DNA of 47,173 nt from Myxococcota bacterium (lineage in GTDB: Bacteria; Myxococcota_C; UBA6777): contig JAKLKB010000038.1 of assembly GCA_023150835.1 (NCBI GenBank), positions 1 through 47,173 of the forward strand, written 5' to 3'. Below the pieces are notes generated by a model. That model searched no databases and had not been told where the DNA came from. It saw only the letters and a list, made by a program, of their open reading frames with translations. The position numbers and the translations under genes were made by a program. Of this stretch, positions 16,517-25,059 are shown in pieces (positions within the stretch are counted from its first letter, which is position 1; every line of letters begins with the position of its first letter).

Positions 16517-17602
16517 ATGGGACGAATCTATAACTTTTATCCCGGACCTGCGGCCTTACCCTTGTCTGTTTTGCAAAAAGCCCAAGAAGCTCTGTTCGAT
16601 TTTCGTGGCATGGGCGCTGGCGTGATGGAGATCAGCCACCGCTCTGCCGAGTTTGAATCTGTCCTGCTCAGTGCCCAACAACGGCTCAAGCGCTTGCTTG
16701 GCCTCGATCCAAGCACCCACATCTTGTTTATCCAAGGCGGTGCGCGCTTACAGTTTGCGATGGTTCCGATGAACTTCTTGCAAACAGCAGCGGCTTACAT
16801 CGAAACAGGCAACTGGTCCGAAGGCGCGATCAAAGAAGCCCGTCGTGTGGGAGAAACCCGTGTGATCGGCTCCAGCGCAGATCGACAATACGCCTACATC
16901 CCGTCCTTCGACAAAAGCCAACTGCGTGGCGATGAAGACTACCTGCACATCACCACCAACAACACGATCTACGGGGCGCAATGGCACTCCATCCCTGACA
17001 CAGGCAAGATCCCACTGGTTGCGGATATGTCTTCGGATATCGCCAGCCGTCCTCACGACTACAACCGTTATGACCTGATCTACGCAGGCGCACAGAAAAA
17101 TCTCGGCCCTGCCGGAGTGACCGTCGTTTTGGTCAAAGACAGCTTCGCACAAAAAGCCAACCGCAGCGACAAACTCTCTCCCATGCTGCGTTATCAAACA
17201 TACATCGATAAAAACTCGCTCTACAACACACCTCCCGTCTGGAGCATCTTTATGTTGGATCTTGTTCTCGAATGGCTCGAAGACGAAGGCGGACTCGCGG
17301 AGATCGGCGCTCGCAACCAAAAGAAAGCCGAGATGTTGTATCGCTTTTGCGACGAACGGCCTGATTTTTACAAAGGCTGTATTGATCGGCCTGACCGCTC
17401 GTTGATGAACATCACGTTGCGCTTGCCCACCGAAGATCTCGAAAAGAAACTGGTGGCCGAAGCCAAACAAGCCGGTTTTCTCGGACTCAAAGGACACAAA
17501 CTCAGCGGTGGCATCCGCATCTCCAATTACAACGCCATCCCCGTCGAAGCCGCCGAAAAACTGGCCGGCTTCCTTGATGAGTTTGCACGCAAAAACGCCT
17601 GA
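16517..17602 (+). CDS. serC: phosphoserine aminotransferase
   Basis: 361 residues, full length for SerC, a class V PLP-dependent aminotransferase that converts 3-phosphohydroxypyruvate and glutamate to phosphoserine in serine synthesis. Signatures: YNFYPGPAALP at the N-terminus, EISHRS, FIQGGARLQFAMVPMN, and the PLP-lysine region YAGAQKNLGPAG near residue 195. The C-terminus has the SGGIRISNYNA segment that binds the substrate phosphate. GGAG upstream supports the ATG. The PQQ-propeller lipoprotein gene follows 56 bp later. No serA or serB is nearby. Confidence 0.96.
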   Translation: MGRIYNFYPGPAALPLSVLQKAQEALFDFRGMGAGVMEISHRSAEFESVLLSAQQRLKRLLGLDPSTHILFIQGGARLQFAMVPMNFLQTAAAYIETGNWSEGAIKEARRVGETRVIGSSADRQYAYIPSFDKSQLRGDEDYLHITTNNTIYGAQWHSIPDTGKIPLVADMSSDIASRPHDYNRYDLIYAGAQKNLGPAGVTVVLVKDSFAQKANRSDKLSPMLRYQTYIDKNSLYNTPPVWSIFMLDLVLEWLEDEGGLAEIGARNQKKAEMLYRFCDERPDFYKGCIDRPDRSLMNITLRLPTEDLEKKLVAEAKQAGFLGLKGHKLSGGIRISNYNAIPVEAAEKLAGFLDEFARKNA

Positions 17603-17658
17603 CCTCCGCCTCAAAGCCCACCTCGTCTCTTGCCCCACAATCACGGAGATATCTTCGC

Positions 17659-19101
17659 ATGTTCGCATGGATCTTCTCGCAGCTTGTCGCTGCTCGCGGC
17701 GACCGCCACCTTCGCACCGCGACAACACAGCTTCTTCAACGGCCCTCTCCGTATCCCAAAAGCCGATACAGCGGTTTTTTTTCGATATTGGCGCTTGGGT
17801 GGCTCGGCGTTTGTCTTTGCGCTTGCCAACTCCCCGACGAAGGATCTGGACGCATCGGCCCGATCAAACAGTGGGGACTCGATCTCAAGTCGGCGATCCA
17901 CTCGCTTCCCGCGATCGATCAAAACGGAAACCTCTACGTCGGGACAGCAGACGGTCGGTTTCTTTCGTTGACGCCTCGTGCAAGTATCCGTTGGGAGACC
18001 AAACTCGAAGGTATCGTCTTGAGTCCGTCGATCTCTCCTTCGGGTGTGCTGGTCGTCAACACCCACGAAGGCTTCATTGAAGCCTTTCACCTTGATGGAC
18101 GCTCGCTTTGGAAGCATCAACCTCGCAAGTTACTCTTCGGTTGCCCCCCTGCTTACGGCAAAAACGAAAAGAACGAAGAAGTGGTCTTTACGGCAGGTGA
18201 TCTGGTCTTGGTGGCTTACACGACGCAAGACGGCAAACCCTACGTCTTGGGCAAAGATCTGCCCTTGGTGTATACTTGCCCTTCTGTTGGGCCTGACAAC
18301 ACCTTGTATTATGGCGATCGCGAATATGTCTATGCTTGGGATATCAAAACCAAGACAGAACGCTGGCGTTATTTCTTTGGCAAACGCACCTCAAGCCCTG
18401 CTGTGGATCGCGCAGGAAACCTCTATTTTGGAACGACGGATGCGCGTCTGGTGAGCCTCACCGCCCAAGGCCGATTTCGCTGGCATTACCTCCCGCCCGA
18501 TATCGCGAAGACTTGGAAGCCCGCCTCTCGCCCCACCTCCCGCAGCGCTACCTCCCCCGCCGACGAACTCCCCAAAGCGCTCACCAAAGAACAACTCCGC
18601 GAACAATTGATGAAGCGCATCCAAGAGATGATGAACAAACGCGCAAGTACCCGCCCACCCGGCTTACAAAAACCACCACGCCCTCCCACCCACCTTTCTC
18701 CTTATCAAAAACTTCCTGCCTTTGGCCCCGCCGCCAAACAAGCCTACAAAAAGATCTTCCCGATGACTTGGCCAACCCTCCGACCCGATGGTGAAATCCT
18801 CACCGTCCGCCACGACAAAGGCGCCTACATCATCACCCCCCAAGGGCGACTGCGAAAGTTCATCCACCAAGCCGAAGGCTCTTTCCGTGGCCGCCCACTG
18901 ATCGACCGCAAAGGTCGCTTTTTCCTCGGCTCACCCGCTGCCCTCTTCTTCGCCTACACCCCCGACGGAACACTTGCTTACGACTTTTTTACGGGCGGCG
19001 AAGCCATCACAGGCGCAGCCTTTTCTCCCGACCAAAACACCGTATACTTCGGCACCATGAGCGGCCACCTCTACGCACTCCACGCTCAAAAACAAAAATA
19101 G
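17659..19101 (+). CDS. PQQ-like beta-propeller lipoprotein
   Basis: 480 residues. GGAG at 17645-17648 supports ATG 17659. An unusually long basic n-region (about 35 residues) precedes a hydrophobic stretch (FFSILALGWLGVCLCAC) whose Cys56 is the likely lipidation site. Residues 70-300 and 370-478 contain repeated blades of the type AIDQNGNLYVGTADGRFLSL, VDRAGNLYFGTTDARLVSL and FSPDQNTVYFGTMSGHLYAL, typical of the PQQ/YVTN propeller fold. A Pro/Lys-rich helical insert (about residues 290-370) interrupts the propeller. Probably an envelope scaffold; some propeller lipoproteins (BamB) serve barrel assembly, but this one cannot be assigned. Confidence 0.85.
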   Translation: MFAWIFSQLVAARGDRHLRTATTQLLQRPSPYPKSRYSGFFSILALGWLGVCLCACQLPDEGSGRIGPIKQWGLDLKSAIHSLPAIDQNGNLYVGTADGRFLSLTPRASIRWETKLEGIVLSPSISPSGVLVVNTHEGFIEAFHLDGRSLWKHQPRKLLFGCPPAYGKNEKNEEVVFTAGDLVLVAYTTQDGKPYVLGKDLPLVYTCPSVGPDNTLYYGDREYVYAWDIKTKTERWRYFFGKRTSSPAVDRAGNLYFGTTDARLVSLTAQGRFRWHYLPPDIAKTWKPASRPTSRSATSPADELPKALTKEQLREQLMKRIQEMMNKRASTRPPGLQKPPRPPTHLSPYQKLPAFGPAAKQAYKKIFPMTWPTLRPDGEILTVRHDKGAYIITPQGRLRKFIHQAEGSFRGRPLIDRKGRFFLGSPAALFFAYTPDGTLAYDFFTGGEAITGAAFSPDQNTVYFGTMSGHLYALHAQKQK

Positions 19102-19127
19102 CTTTCCTTCTGTCCCTTCCCCGATTT

Positions 19128-19183
19128 GACTTACGTGGCGGGTTTTGTGGGGTTTTACCCCATACGCGCCTTGTTAAGCGATG
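19128..19183 (-). repeat. fragment of repeat family B, inverted
   Basis: GACTTACGTGGCGGGTTTTG followed by a GGGG..CCCC hairpin matches the right end of family B read in reverse (compare the complement of 21120-21177). The rest of the element is absent or too diverged. Confidence 0.5.
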
Positions 19184-19221
19184 GTTGGCCCCCCACCCCG
19201 AACACTCGGACACTTCGCGTA

Positions 19222-19352
19222 AAGACGTAGGGGCAGCCCCCTGTGGCTGCCCTATAATCGGGTGTCTACGTACTCTCCTTTGCTGTGTACATCACCCGGA
19301 TATCGTATCATGCCGACGTTTCGATCACACATCGCTCGGATATCGTACAAAG
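19222..19352. repeat. repeat family A, copy 4
   Basis: The palindromic core GTAGGGGCAGCCCCCTGTGG is followed by GGGTGTCTACG. Two tandem right-arm sequences of the form ATCAC..CGGATATCGTA follow (about 19288-19310 and 19321-19350). The element ends about 16 bp from the stop codon of the minus-strand gene at 19368. Confidence 0.8.
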
Positions 19353-19367
19353 CTGTTTTTGCATAAA

Positions 19368-20348
19368 TCAGAAATACCAGAAAAAATTAAGCGTCGGAAG
19401 AGGAAGAAAAGGTAGGGTTGTTTTCGGATCGAAGTTATAGACAAAACTGATGCCTGCGGTAAAAGAAAAGCTATTTTCTGCCAGAAAATGCACTCCGAGA
19501 TCGAAGTGCAACACAGGCTCGGGAAACGATGCGCTCAACACGCCTGTCCAACCTTTCAAAGGCATCATCATACCGCCGCCGATATACGGAGACCATGCGA
19601 AACTGCGCAAAGGGATGACGCGAAACGAGATATCAAGGGACGGAGAAAGTGGAGCGAATGTCACCACAGGATTGATCAGGCCCCACAACAAAAGGCTGAC
19701 TTGAATCCCCCCCAAACCTTCGATGCCTGCGCTCAGTCCCGCTCCAAGGTTCCACACGCGCTGTTTGCGGGTCAACAACAGCGGCGCAGAAGGTTTTGCA
19801 AGATCGTGTGTTTGAAGCTGTTTGTAGTGAGCCACGAATTGAGGATCTTCGAGCAGTCTCGGATCTTCTTTGAGGGCGCGTTGATAAAAGCGCCGCTGTT
19901 GGGGCGCATCGCCTTGTTTCGCGTATTGCTCCGCCATGCGCAGATAAGCGCGTGCGAGATAATAACGCAGCAATGGGCGTGTTGGATTGTTCTTTCGAGC
20001 TTTTTCGAGGGCCTCGATCGCCGAAGATATCTCACCCTTTTGATAAAACTGCACACCTTCGCGGATATCCGCCTCGATCGTGGAGGGGACACGCTCTGCA
20101 CACGGCTCAGATGGAGAGAGTTCCAACAAAGCGACGGTGCCTCCGACGGACTCCGCAAGACGCGGGGGCGGACAAGGCATCGCATGAACGCGCCAAGGCA
20201 TCCCCCACGCACAAAGGCCCAATATCCCCCAAAAAGCGGCAAGAAGAGAGCTACAGCGTGGGGCTTGTGGAAGGAATCTTACGACGAGGCATGATATCCC
20301 CGAAGCAGCAGCCCCAAGCTGACACGGAGCGACTCCGAAGCAACCCAA
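19368..20348 (-). CDS. secreted TPR-like protein with C-terminal beta-barrel-like region (start uncertain)
   Basis: The credible protein begins with a signal-like hydrophobic stretch (LLAAFWGILGLCAWGMPW). It continues with a tetratricopeptide-like region (REGVQFYQKGEISSAIEALEKA, LLRYYLARAYLRMAEQYAKQ), and then alternating beta strands ending NFFWYF. A terminal aromatic residue is typical of outer-membrane barrels. No ATG or ribosome-binding site fits in front of the signal peptide. A TTG at 20348 is the furthest non-repeat start; the in-frame ATG at 20201 would delete the signal. The frame stays open through repeat B copy 1 to 20867, but that sequence is repeat DNA. A 5' end displaced by the repeat is possible. 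Function unknown. Confidence 0.6.
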   Translation of the reverse strand: MGCFGVAPCQLGAAASGISCLVVRFLPQAPRCSSLLAAFWGILGLCAWGMPWRVHAMPCPPPRLAESVGGTVALLELSPSEPCAERVPSTIEADIREGVQFYQKGEISSAIEALEKARKNNPTRPLLRYYLARAYLRMAEQYAKQGDAPQQRRFYQRALKEDPRLLEDPQFVAHYKQLQTHDLAKPSAPLLLTRKQRVWNLGAGLSAGIEGLGGIQVSLLLWGLINPVVTFAPLSPSLDISFRVIPLRSFAWSPYIGGGMMMPLKGWTGVLSASFPEPVLHFDLGVHFLAENSFSFTAGISFVYNFDPKTTLPFLPLPTLNFFWYF

Positions 20349-20364
20349 AAACAGACCGTAGAGA

Positions 20365-20534
20365 GGACTTACGCAGTTGCCCAAAAAAAGCCGTGTTCGC
20401 GGGATTTCAACAAGCGGCTGTGCCGTTTGTGTGAAACACCATCGATCACCCCGCCAACACGGGGTCAAGCGAGCCGCGCTCCCTTGCAGGGTGTGGGGTG
20501 GAACCCCACAAAAACCATCCCGTTGCGTAAGTCC
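20365..20534 (+). repeat. repeat family B, copy 1 (MITE-like)
   Basis: A 170-bp element bounded by perfect 11-bp terminal inverted repeats, GGACTTACGCA and TGCGTAAGTCC (12 bp if the flanking A/T is counted). Internal conserved blocks are GTTGCC-A-rich-GCCGTGTTCGC, CCAACACGGGGTCAAG and the hairpin GTGGGGTGGAACCCCAC. It encodes nothing and resembles a non-autonomous MITE. Confidence 0.9.
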
Positions 20535-20762
20535 TATGTAGATTCGGCGCAACATCACGTGCTTTGTTCTCGTACCTGTGTGCTTCTCGAATATCGCGAT
20601 CCCATCGGATCGATCGCAGACCTGTTTTCTCAAAGCGCCCTCTTTCCCTTGCGCCGCATTGCACAAACAAGGCCACCTACCCACCCATCGTCTTCGGTTG
20701 CCCTGATCTCCTTTCCTTTGCGCCGCCAACTTAGCACACCTTCGCCGCCGCACGTCAACAAG

Positions 20763-20861
20763 TGACTCCGACCTGTATCTGAGATCCACCAAGAAGCGAC
20801 TCCGACCTGTATCTGAGATCCACCAAGAAGCGACTCCGACCTGTATCTGAGATTCACACCG
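20763..20861. repeat. 34-bp tandem repeat, three copies
   Basis: Three near-exact 34-bp units starting at about 20763, 20797 and 20831 contain GACTCCGACCTGTATCTGAG. The 20870-21010 sequence beyond it holds nothing I recognise. Confidence 0.95.
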
Positions 20862-21010
20862 AGACACGCAAGATCACACCACAGCAAGCACGCAAAAGAA
20901 CCCAAACAAGAATAGATCGGATCGCAAAGAACCCCGTTGCAAGCATCCGAAAAAACCGCTTCGCTCGCCCCAGCACACAAACCCAGCGGCTTCACGCCTC
21001 AACCCCCAAC

Positions 21011-21177
21011 AGGAGCGACGCAGTTGCCAAAAAAGCCGTGTTCGCGACACTTCAAGCGACAGAGCCGTTGTTTTGAAAGACCTGTGATCTGTTCGCCAAC
21101 ACGGGGTCCATAGAGCCGCGCTAAGGAAGTGGGGCGTGGGGTGACACCCCACAAAACAAGCCCAACCACGTAAGTCC
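21011..21177 (+). repeat. repeat family B, copy 2
   Basis: Same internal blocks as copy 1 (GCAGTTGCC..GCCGTGTTCGC, CGCCAACACGGGGTC, GTGGGGTGACACCCCAC). Ends have drifted to AGGAGCGACGCAG and CACGTAAGTCC. It ends 22 bp before the ATG at 21200, so it may affect that gene's expression. Confidence 0.85.
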
Positions 21178-21199
21178 CAACCAAAAAAAGGATTTTTCG

Positions 21200-22063
21200 A
21201 TGAAACGAGCTTCTCTGCTTACACTTTTTTTAAGCCTTAGTCTCTTTATTTTGCATGCTTTTTTCTTTACAAAAGCCCACGCACGCCAGCCCAAGGCTTT
21301 TCCTTGCCTGCGCGTTGTGCCCGGACAATCCATCGGGAGCGTGCGGATCGGCATGACACGACAAGAGATCCACCAACTCAACAAACAAGGCATCTCTGTT
21401 CGCCTAGAACAACCGAGCCTTCCGCACATCTATCTTGTCTCAAAGCTGCGTGTCATCTTGACGCAAACAACCAACCCAACGGTTTGGTTCATCGACGCGA
21501 CCATCTACCCTGCTGATCAGACTTGCGTGCAGATCGATGACAAGATCATCCATCCCGCCCGAAATTGGCTTCATACCGCCGCAACCTACGGGATATGCGA
21601 GCCGATCGAGAGGCGAACAGGTGGAAACGCCATCTCTTGCGCCAGCAAGGGCATGATGTTGCTCAAAAGCCGCAGTCCGGGCTTTCGGATCACCGTATCC
21701 CCGACCACTCGCTCCATCCAACATCCCCGATGCGACGGGTATATCCAACGCGGCATGGGCATCGCCGCTCACGGACAATGGACTCCTGCGTTCCCGAATT
21801 TTCCCGCAGAGTGGACACTTCAACAAGGAAAAACGTACTGCATGGATCATCTTCTTCTCAACACCCAGACCACCCCCTCACAGATCCCGACGATGGGCGA
21901 ATGCACGACCCTACGCCGAAGAGGCGGAAGCATCGTCTATTGCAACCACTCTGGCCTAGCCTTGTTTTTTGCAGGCCCTTACGAAAAGCTCGAACGCCTC
22001 GTCCTCTACCACCAAAGCCACCTCCCGCTTTCGATCCACTACCCGCCCCAAATCAAGAAATAA
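21200..22063 (+). CDS. secreted protein of unknown function with SmpA-like motif
   Basis: 287 residues; AAGGA upstream supports the ATG. An N-terminal signal peptide (LLTLFLSLSLFILHAFFF...AHA) is followed by residues 37-60 with VVPGQSIGSVRIGMTRQEIHQL. This pattern resembles the start of SmpA/BLIP-type repeats (the G.I.lGMt..ev.. signature). The mature part has about eight cysteines spread over its length, suggesting disulphides in the periplasm or outside the cell. No catalytic motif is visible. It lies between two family B elements (copies 2 and 3) and forms an isolated transcription unit. Family not identified. Confidence 0.7.
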   Translation: MKRASLLTLFLSLSLFILHAFFFTKAHARQPKAFPCLRVVPGQSIGSVRIGMTRQEIHQLNKQGISVRLEQPSLPHIYLVSKLRVILTQTTNPTVWFIDATIYPADQTCVQIDDKIIHPARNWLHTAATYGICEPIERRTGGNAISCASKGMMLLKSRSPGFRITVSPTTRSIQHPRCDGYIQRGMGIAAHGQWTPAFPNFPAEWTLQQGKTYCMDHLLLNTQTTPSQIPTMGECTTLRRRGGSIVYCNHSGLALFFAGPYEKLERLVLYHQSHLPLSIHYPPQIKK

Positions 22064-22072
22064 CTCCCCATA

Positions 22073-22236
22073 GCACTTACGCAGTTCGATGGTTTTTATG
22101 GGGTTTCACCCCACACCCCACTTCCTTAGCGCGGCTCCCTTGACCCCGTATTCGCGGGACCGTCGATGGTGTTTCAAACAAACAACACAGCCGCTTGAAG
22201 TACTGCGAGCACAGCTTTTTTGGCAACTGCGTAAGC
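22073..22236 (-). repeat. repeat family B, copy 3 (inverted)
   Basis: The reverse orientation of copies 1 and 2: CACTTACGCAG at the left, GGGGTTTCACCCCAC hairpin, CTTGACCCCGTATTCGCGGG, then TTTTTTGGCAACTGCGTAAG at the right. Together with copy 2 it brackets the gene at 21200-22063 as an inverted pair. The 22237-22388 remainder holds only the ribosome-binding site of the next gene. Confidence 0.85.
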
Positions 22237-22388
22237 TTTTTTGTTTTTGTAGAGCTTGGCTCCACACCCCGCCCGTCTGATTGACGTCGTCTTGCAAGAA
22301 GACGACACTCAGCCAAAGCGATCATGTTGTTGTACTGCAACAGCAACCTGCAAAACCCCACCCATCCGCCGTAATAGAAGGAGCGAAG

Positions 22389-24209
22389 ATGCGATATCCC
22401 ACGTTTTTGTTTGGAGCGTCTCTTACTTTGTTCTTGTCTTTCTCTTGGCTTGGATGCGACCCGATGCCCCCCACCGAGGCCACCCAACAAGAGACCACGT
22501 CTTCTCAGGAAAATAGCCGCGAATCCTCTCAAGAACAAACCACCCCCAACGAGATCTCGAACCCACCCGACGGAAGCAACGAACCGATCACACCACCCGA
22601 CGGAAGCAACGAACCGATCGCACCACCACCTGACGGAAGCAGCGAACCGCTCACGCCCGAATTTGACGAACCAACCGAGCCTTCGGGAAATGAAACGTCC
22701 AACGACAGCTCTCCCGAACCTCTCATGGAAGCTGCAAACGAGGCCACTCCCGAAACCACCGCAGAAGCGTCACCCGAGCTTGCACAAGAAACCACTCCCG
22801 AAACCACCCCAAAGATCCCCACCCAAGCCCTGCTCGGACCGATCACTCAGATCGGCAAACCCATGCTGCCCTACTCGCCGTCGGGAATTTATGGCCAAAA
22901 GCCCCAAATCATCGGGATCTCACGCACAGACGGAAGCGTCGACGTGGCTTGGCTTGACCAAACCTCACCTTCCCCGATCTTCGTCACGCACATCCGCCCC
23001 GATAGCAACGGATACAAAGCGGCGTGGCATCTCAAGTCCCATTCCCTCGGATTACTCGCAGGTTTTGCACGCACAGAAAACGATCACTTTCTCGTCCTCA
23101 CAGCCATCAAAGAGGATATCGGTCGCAACACAACCCCCAACAAGCAACATCGCGACAAGATCTTGCAGTTGGTTCGGCTCGATGACGAAGGCAAGCAGAC
23201 CTACCTCACAGAGATGCGCACAGATCTGTTCAAAGCAACGGAACTCCCCGTATACGAGCCGCTTTCCTTTGGCACAGGACGACTGGCCTACGGAAACAAC
23301 CGCTTTTTGATCCACATCGCACAACGCACAGAGTACGATGCCGCCGTCAGCCAACGCCACCAGATCGCCAGCTACATCTGGGGAAATGCCACCACAGGGC
23401 TTTTGACGGGTCGGATGCAAGGCATCAGTCACTCGTTCCAACAGCGCCTTCTTTTCGATGGGACGGTCTTTATCGGGAGTGCGCTGGGTGATGCTTCGCT
23501 GCGTGGGATCTCCATGCGAAAGTTTTCCAACCAAACCCAACACCTCGGCGTCAAAACCGCTTTTGCCGTCAAAGGCGGAAGTCAAGACACAGGGGGCGGA
23601 TACAACAACACCTTCTCGCGTCACGGTCAGATCGCTGTGGGCGACAAAGGTTATGCGTTGTTGTTTTCAACCGAAAATACGGACGTTTACCTCAATGCAA
23701 CCAACGCTGCACGCAATCTGGCCTTTTTGCACATCGTCAAAGAATTTCAGTCCGCCAAGGCCCCTGATGGAAACAGCTATAACGTCCATATCACCGACAC
23801 TTCCACCAGTAATCCCAACACCAAAACGCTGGAAGTGGCGATCAAAGATTATTGGGGCAAAACCTTTGCAGGAAAAAACAAAGATATCGCTTGGCTCACG
23901 CAGTACACCACATCGACCGAACACGCCGAATGTCCGAAGATCGTGCGCGTTGGCACCAACCGCTATCTGGTCGTGTGGGAAAAATGGACCAACGGACAGC
24001 ACACATCGAGCTTTGCGATGTTGGTGGACGAGTATGGAAACACAGTCAAAGCCGCGAAAGATATCGGAAAGCTGAGGCTGCACAAAGACGATGATGCGTT
24101 TGCGCTTGGAGACAAAGCTGCGTGGGTGATCGGAGCTGCAAACCCCGCAAGGCTGGTCTTGATCACCGTCGACCAAAATCTCACACCGAGATCCTACGAC
24201 ATCCCCTAA
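22389..24209 (+). CDS. lipoprotein with Pro/Glu/Thr-rich linker and unknown C-terminal domain
   Basis: 606 residues. AAGGAG at 22379-22384 selects ATG 22389 over the in-frame start at 22281. The signal peptide ends LSFSWLGC, a lipobox with Cys22. Residues 25-155 are a low-complexity Pro/Glu/Thr/Ser linker with PPDGSNEPI repeats and PETT repeats, like surface-exposed anchors of myxobacterial-type lipoproteins. Residues 165-606 look like a globular, beta-rich domain with spaced motifs (VDVAWLDQTSPSPIFVTHIR, NRFLIHIAQR, NRYLVVWEKWTNG, ARLVLITVDQN) that could be propeller blades. No enzyme motif is recognised. Likely anchored to the outer membrane; function unknown. Confidence 0.75.
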   Translation: MRYPTFLFGASLTLFLSFSWLGCDPMPPTEATQQETTSSQENSRESSQEQTTPNEISNPPDGSNEPITPPDGSNEPIAPPPDGSSEPLTPEFDEPTEPSGNETSNDSSPEPLMEAANEATPETTAEASPELAQETTPETTPKIPTQALLGPITQIGKPMLPYSPSGIYGQKPQIIGISRTDGSVDVAWLDQTSPSPIFVTHIRPDSNGYKAAWHLKSHSLGLLAGFARTENDHFLVLTAIKEDIGRNTTPNKQHRDKILQLVRLDDEGKQTYLTEMRTDLFKATELPVYEPLSFGTGRLAYGNNRFLIHIAQRTEYDAAVSQRHQIASYIWGNATTGLLTGRMQGISHSFQQRLLFDGTVFIGSALGDASLRGISMRKFSNQTQHLGVKTAFAVKGGSQDTGGGYNNTFSRHGQIAVGDKGYALLFSTENTDVYLNATNAARNLAFLHIVKEFQSAKAPDGNSYNVHITDTSTSNPNTKTLEVAIKDYWGKTFAGKNKDIAWLTQYTTSTEHAECPKIVRVGTNRYLVVWEKWTNGQHTSSFAMLVDEYGNTVKAAKDIGKLRLHKDDDAFALGDKAAWVIGAANPARLVLITVDQNLTPRSYDIP

Positions 24210-24212
24210 CCA

Positions 24213-24767
24213 TTACAGATCCGTTTTTTCGAGAAATGCGGGAGGGATCGGTTCAGAAAGGAAGTGTTCTTGATCGGGCTGAAAGAACTTGACGCCCGAA
24301 TCATGGGCCTTTTCAGCATGAATGCGCAAGATCAGGGGGTGGGGGGTGTAGCGACGGGCCACCGAACGGGCGCGTTCGAGTTCGATCGTCAGGTGGACAT
24401 ATTGGCGCTGCATCGGCAAAAGTCCGGTCTGTTGGATCTTTTGCCATGCTTCGGGGGTGGTGCCGTGGTACAAAAACGCGGGTGGAGCGGCCTCTTCGTA
24501 GACAATCGGGGTCACTTTGCTGTGGCCGTAAAAAGCGCGGATCTTCCCATCGATCCGCTCAAATCGCTTCTTTCCATCTTTGTCCCCTGCCAAGACTTCG
24601 TCGAGGTCGTCCTGTGTAAAACGCTTTCCATAGCGATCTTCGACACAACACCAGACCGCATCGAAGTCTGCGAAGCCTTGATCATCCAAGACAAGGCCGA
24701 ACTCTTCGGCACCGTGACGCAAAAGAAAAGAAAGAAATTTGGAGAGTTGAAGTGTGGGTTTCGACAT
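24213..24767 (-). CDS. kptA: RNA 2'-phosphotransferase (KptA/Tpt1 family)
   Basis: 184 residues, the usual KptA length. Family motifs run in order: LSKFLSFLLRHGAEEFGL (Arg of the conserved tetrad) near residue 17, KIRAFYGHS near residue 80, FLYHGTTPEAW near residue 98, HLTIELERARSVARRY near residue 125 and the C-terminal FLSEPIPPAFL. Known Tpt1 enzymes use NAD+ to move an internal RNA 2'-phosphate to ADP-ribose, the last step of fungal and plant-type tRNA splicing. The natural substrate in most bacteria is unclear. It is convergent with the lipoprotein gene ending at 24209. An interrupted tRNA-like gene lies about 4 kb away at 28636-28752. Confidence 0.93.
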   Translation of the reverse strand: MSKPTLQLSKFLSFLLRHGAEEFGLVLDDQGFADFDAVWCCVEDRYGKRFTQDDLDEVLAGDKDGKKRFERIDGKIRAFYGHSKVTPIVYEEAAPPAFLYHGTTPEAWQKIQQTGLLPMQRQYVHLTIELERARSVARRYTPHPLILRIHAEKAHDSGVKFFQPDQEHFLSEPIPPAFLEKTDL

Positions 24768-24839
24768 CAGGTATCCCTTTGCAAAAGCTCTATGGTTCGA
24801 AAAGATCCAAGGCAGGTGGTTTGTTTAAAAGGCGACAGA

Positions 24840-24923
24840 TCAGCCCGCCCCTCTTGGGGTCAAGGGGGCGCACTACGGAGGCGTGGCGTGGGTGGCCCCC
24901 CACAAAAACAGCCCAACAAGTCC
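24840..24923 (+). repeat. repeat family B, copy 4 (truncated)
   Basis: Only the right half of the family is recognisable: CTTGGGGTCAAGGGGGCGC, GGTGGCCCCCCACAAAAA and a final AACAAGTCC. The left half is missing. The rest of the kptA/acyl-CoA dehydrogenase spacer shows nothing further except GGAG before the 25060 start. Confidence 0.7.
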
Positions 24924-25059
24924 GTCCTCTGCTCGGACAGTTGCGTTGCTTGACGGGGTGAGTCTAGGATAAGTTTGCAGACGCCAGAGAAATCTTTGGC
25001 TTGTCAGAGAGTGCCCGAGAAAAACGCCGATTCTTCGGCTCAAACGGAGACGTTGTTTT

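Noticed and set aside
20365-20534. Hairpins in family B considered as rho-independent terminators.
   Set aside because: The GTGGGGT..ACCCCAC stem is followed by A-rich, not T-rich, sequence on one strand. On the other the T-run precedes the stem, so the terminator geometry is wrong.
20349-20867. N-terminal extension of the barrel-type protein into the 34-bp repeats.
   Set aside because: It translates repeat B and tandem-repeat DNA; the frame is open by chance and has no coding character.
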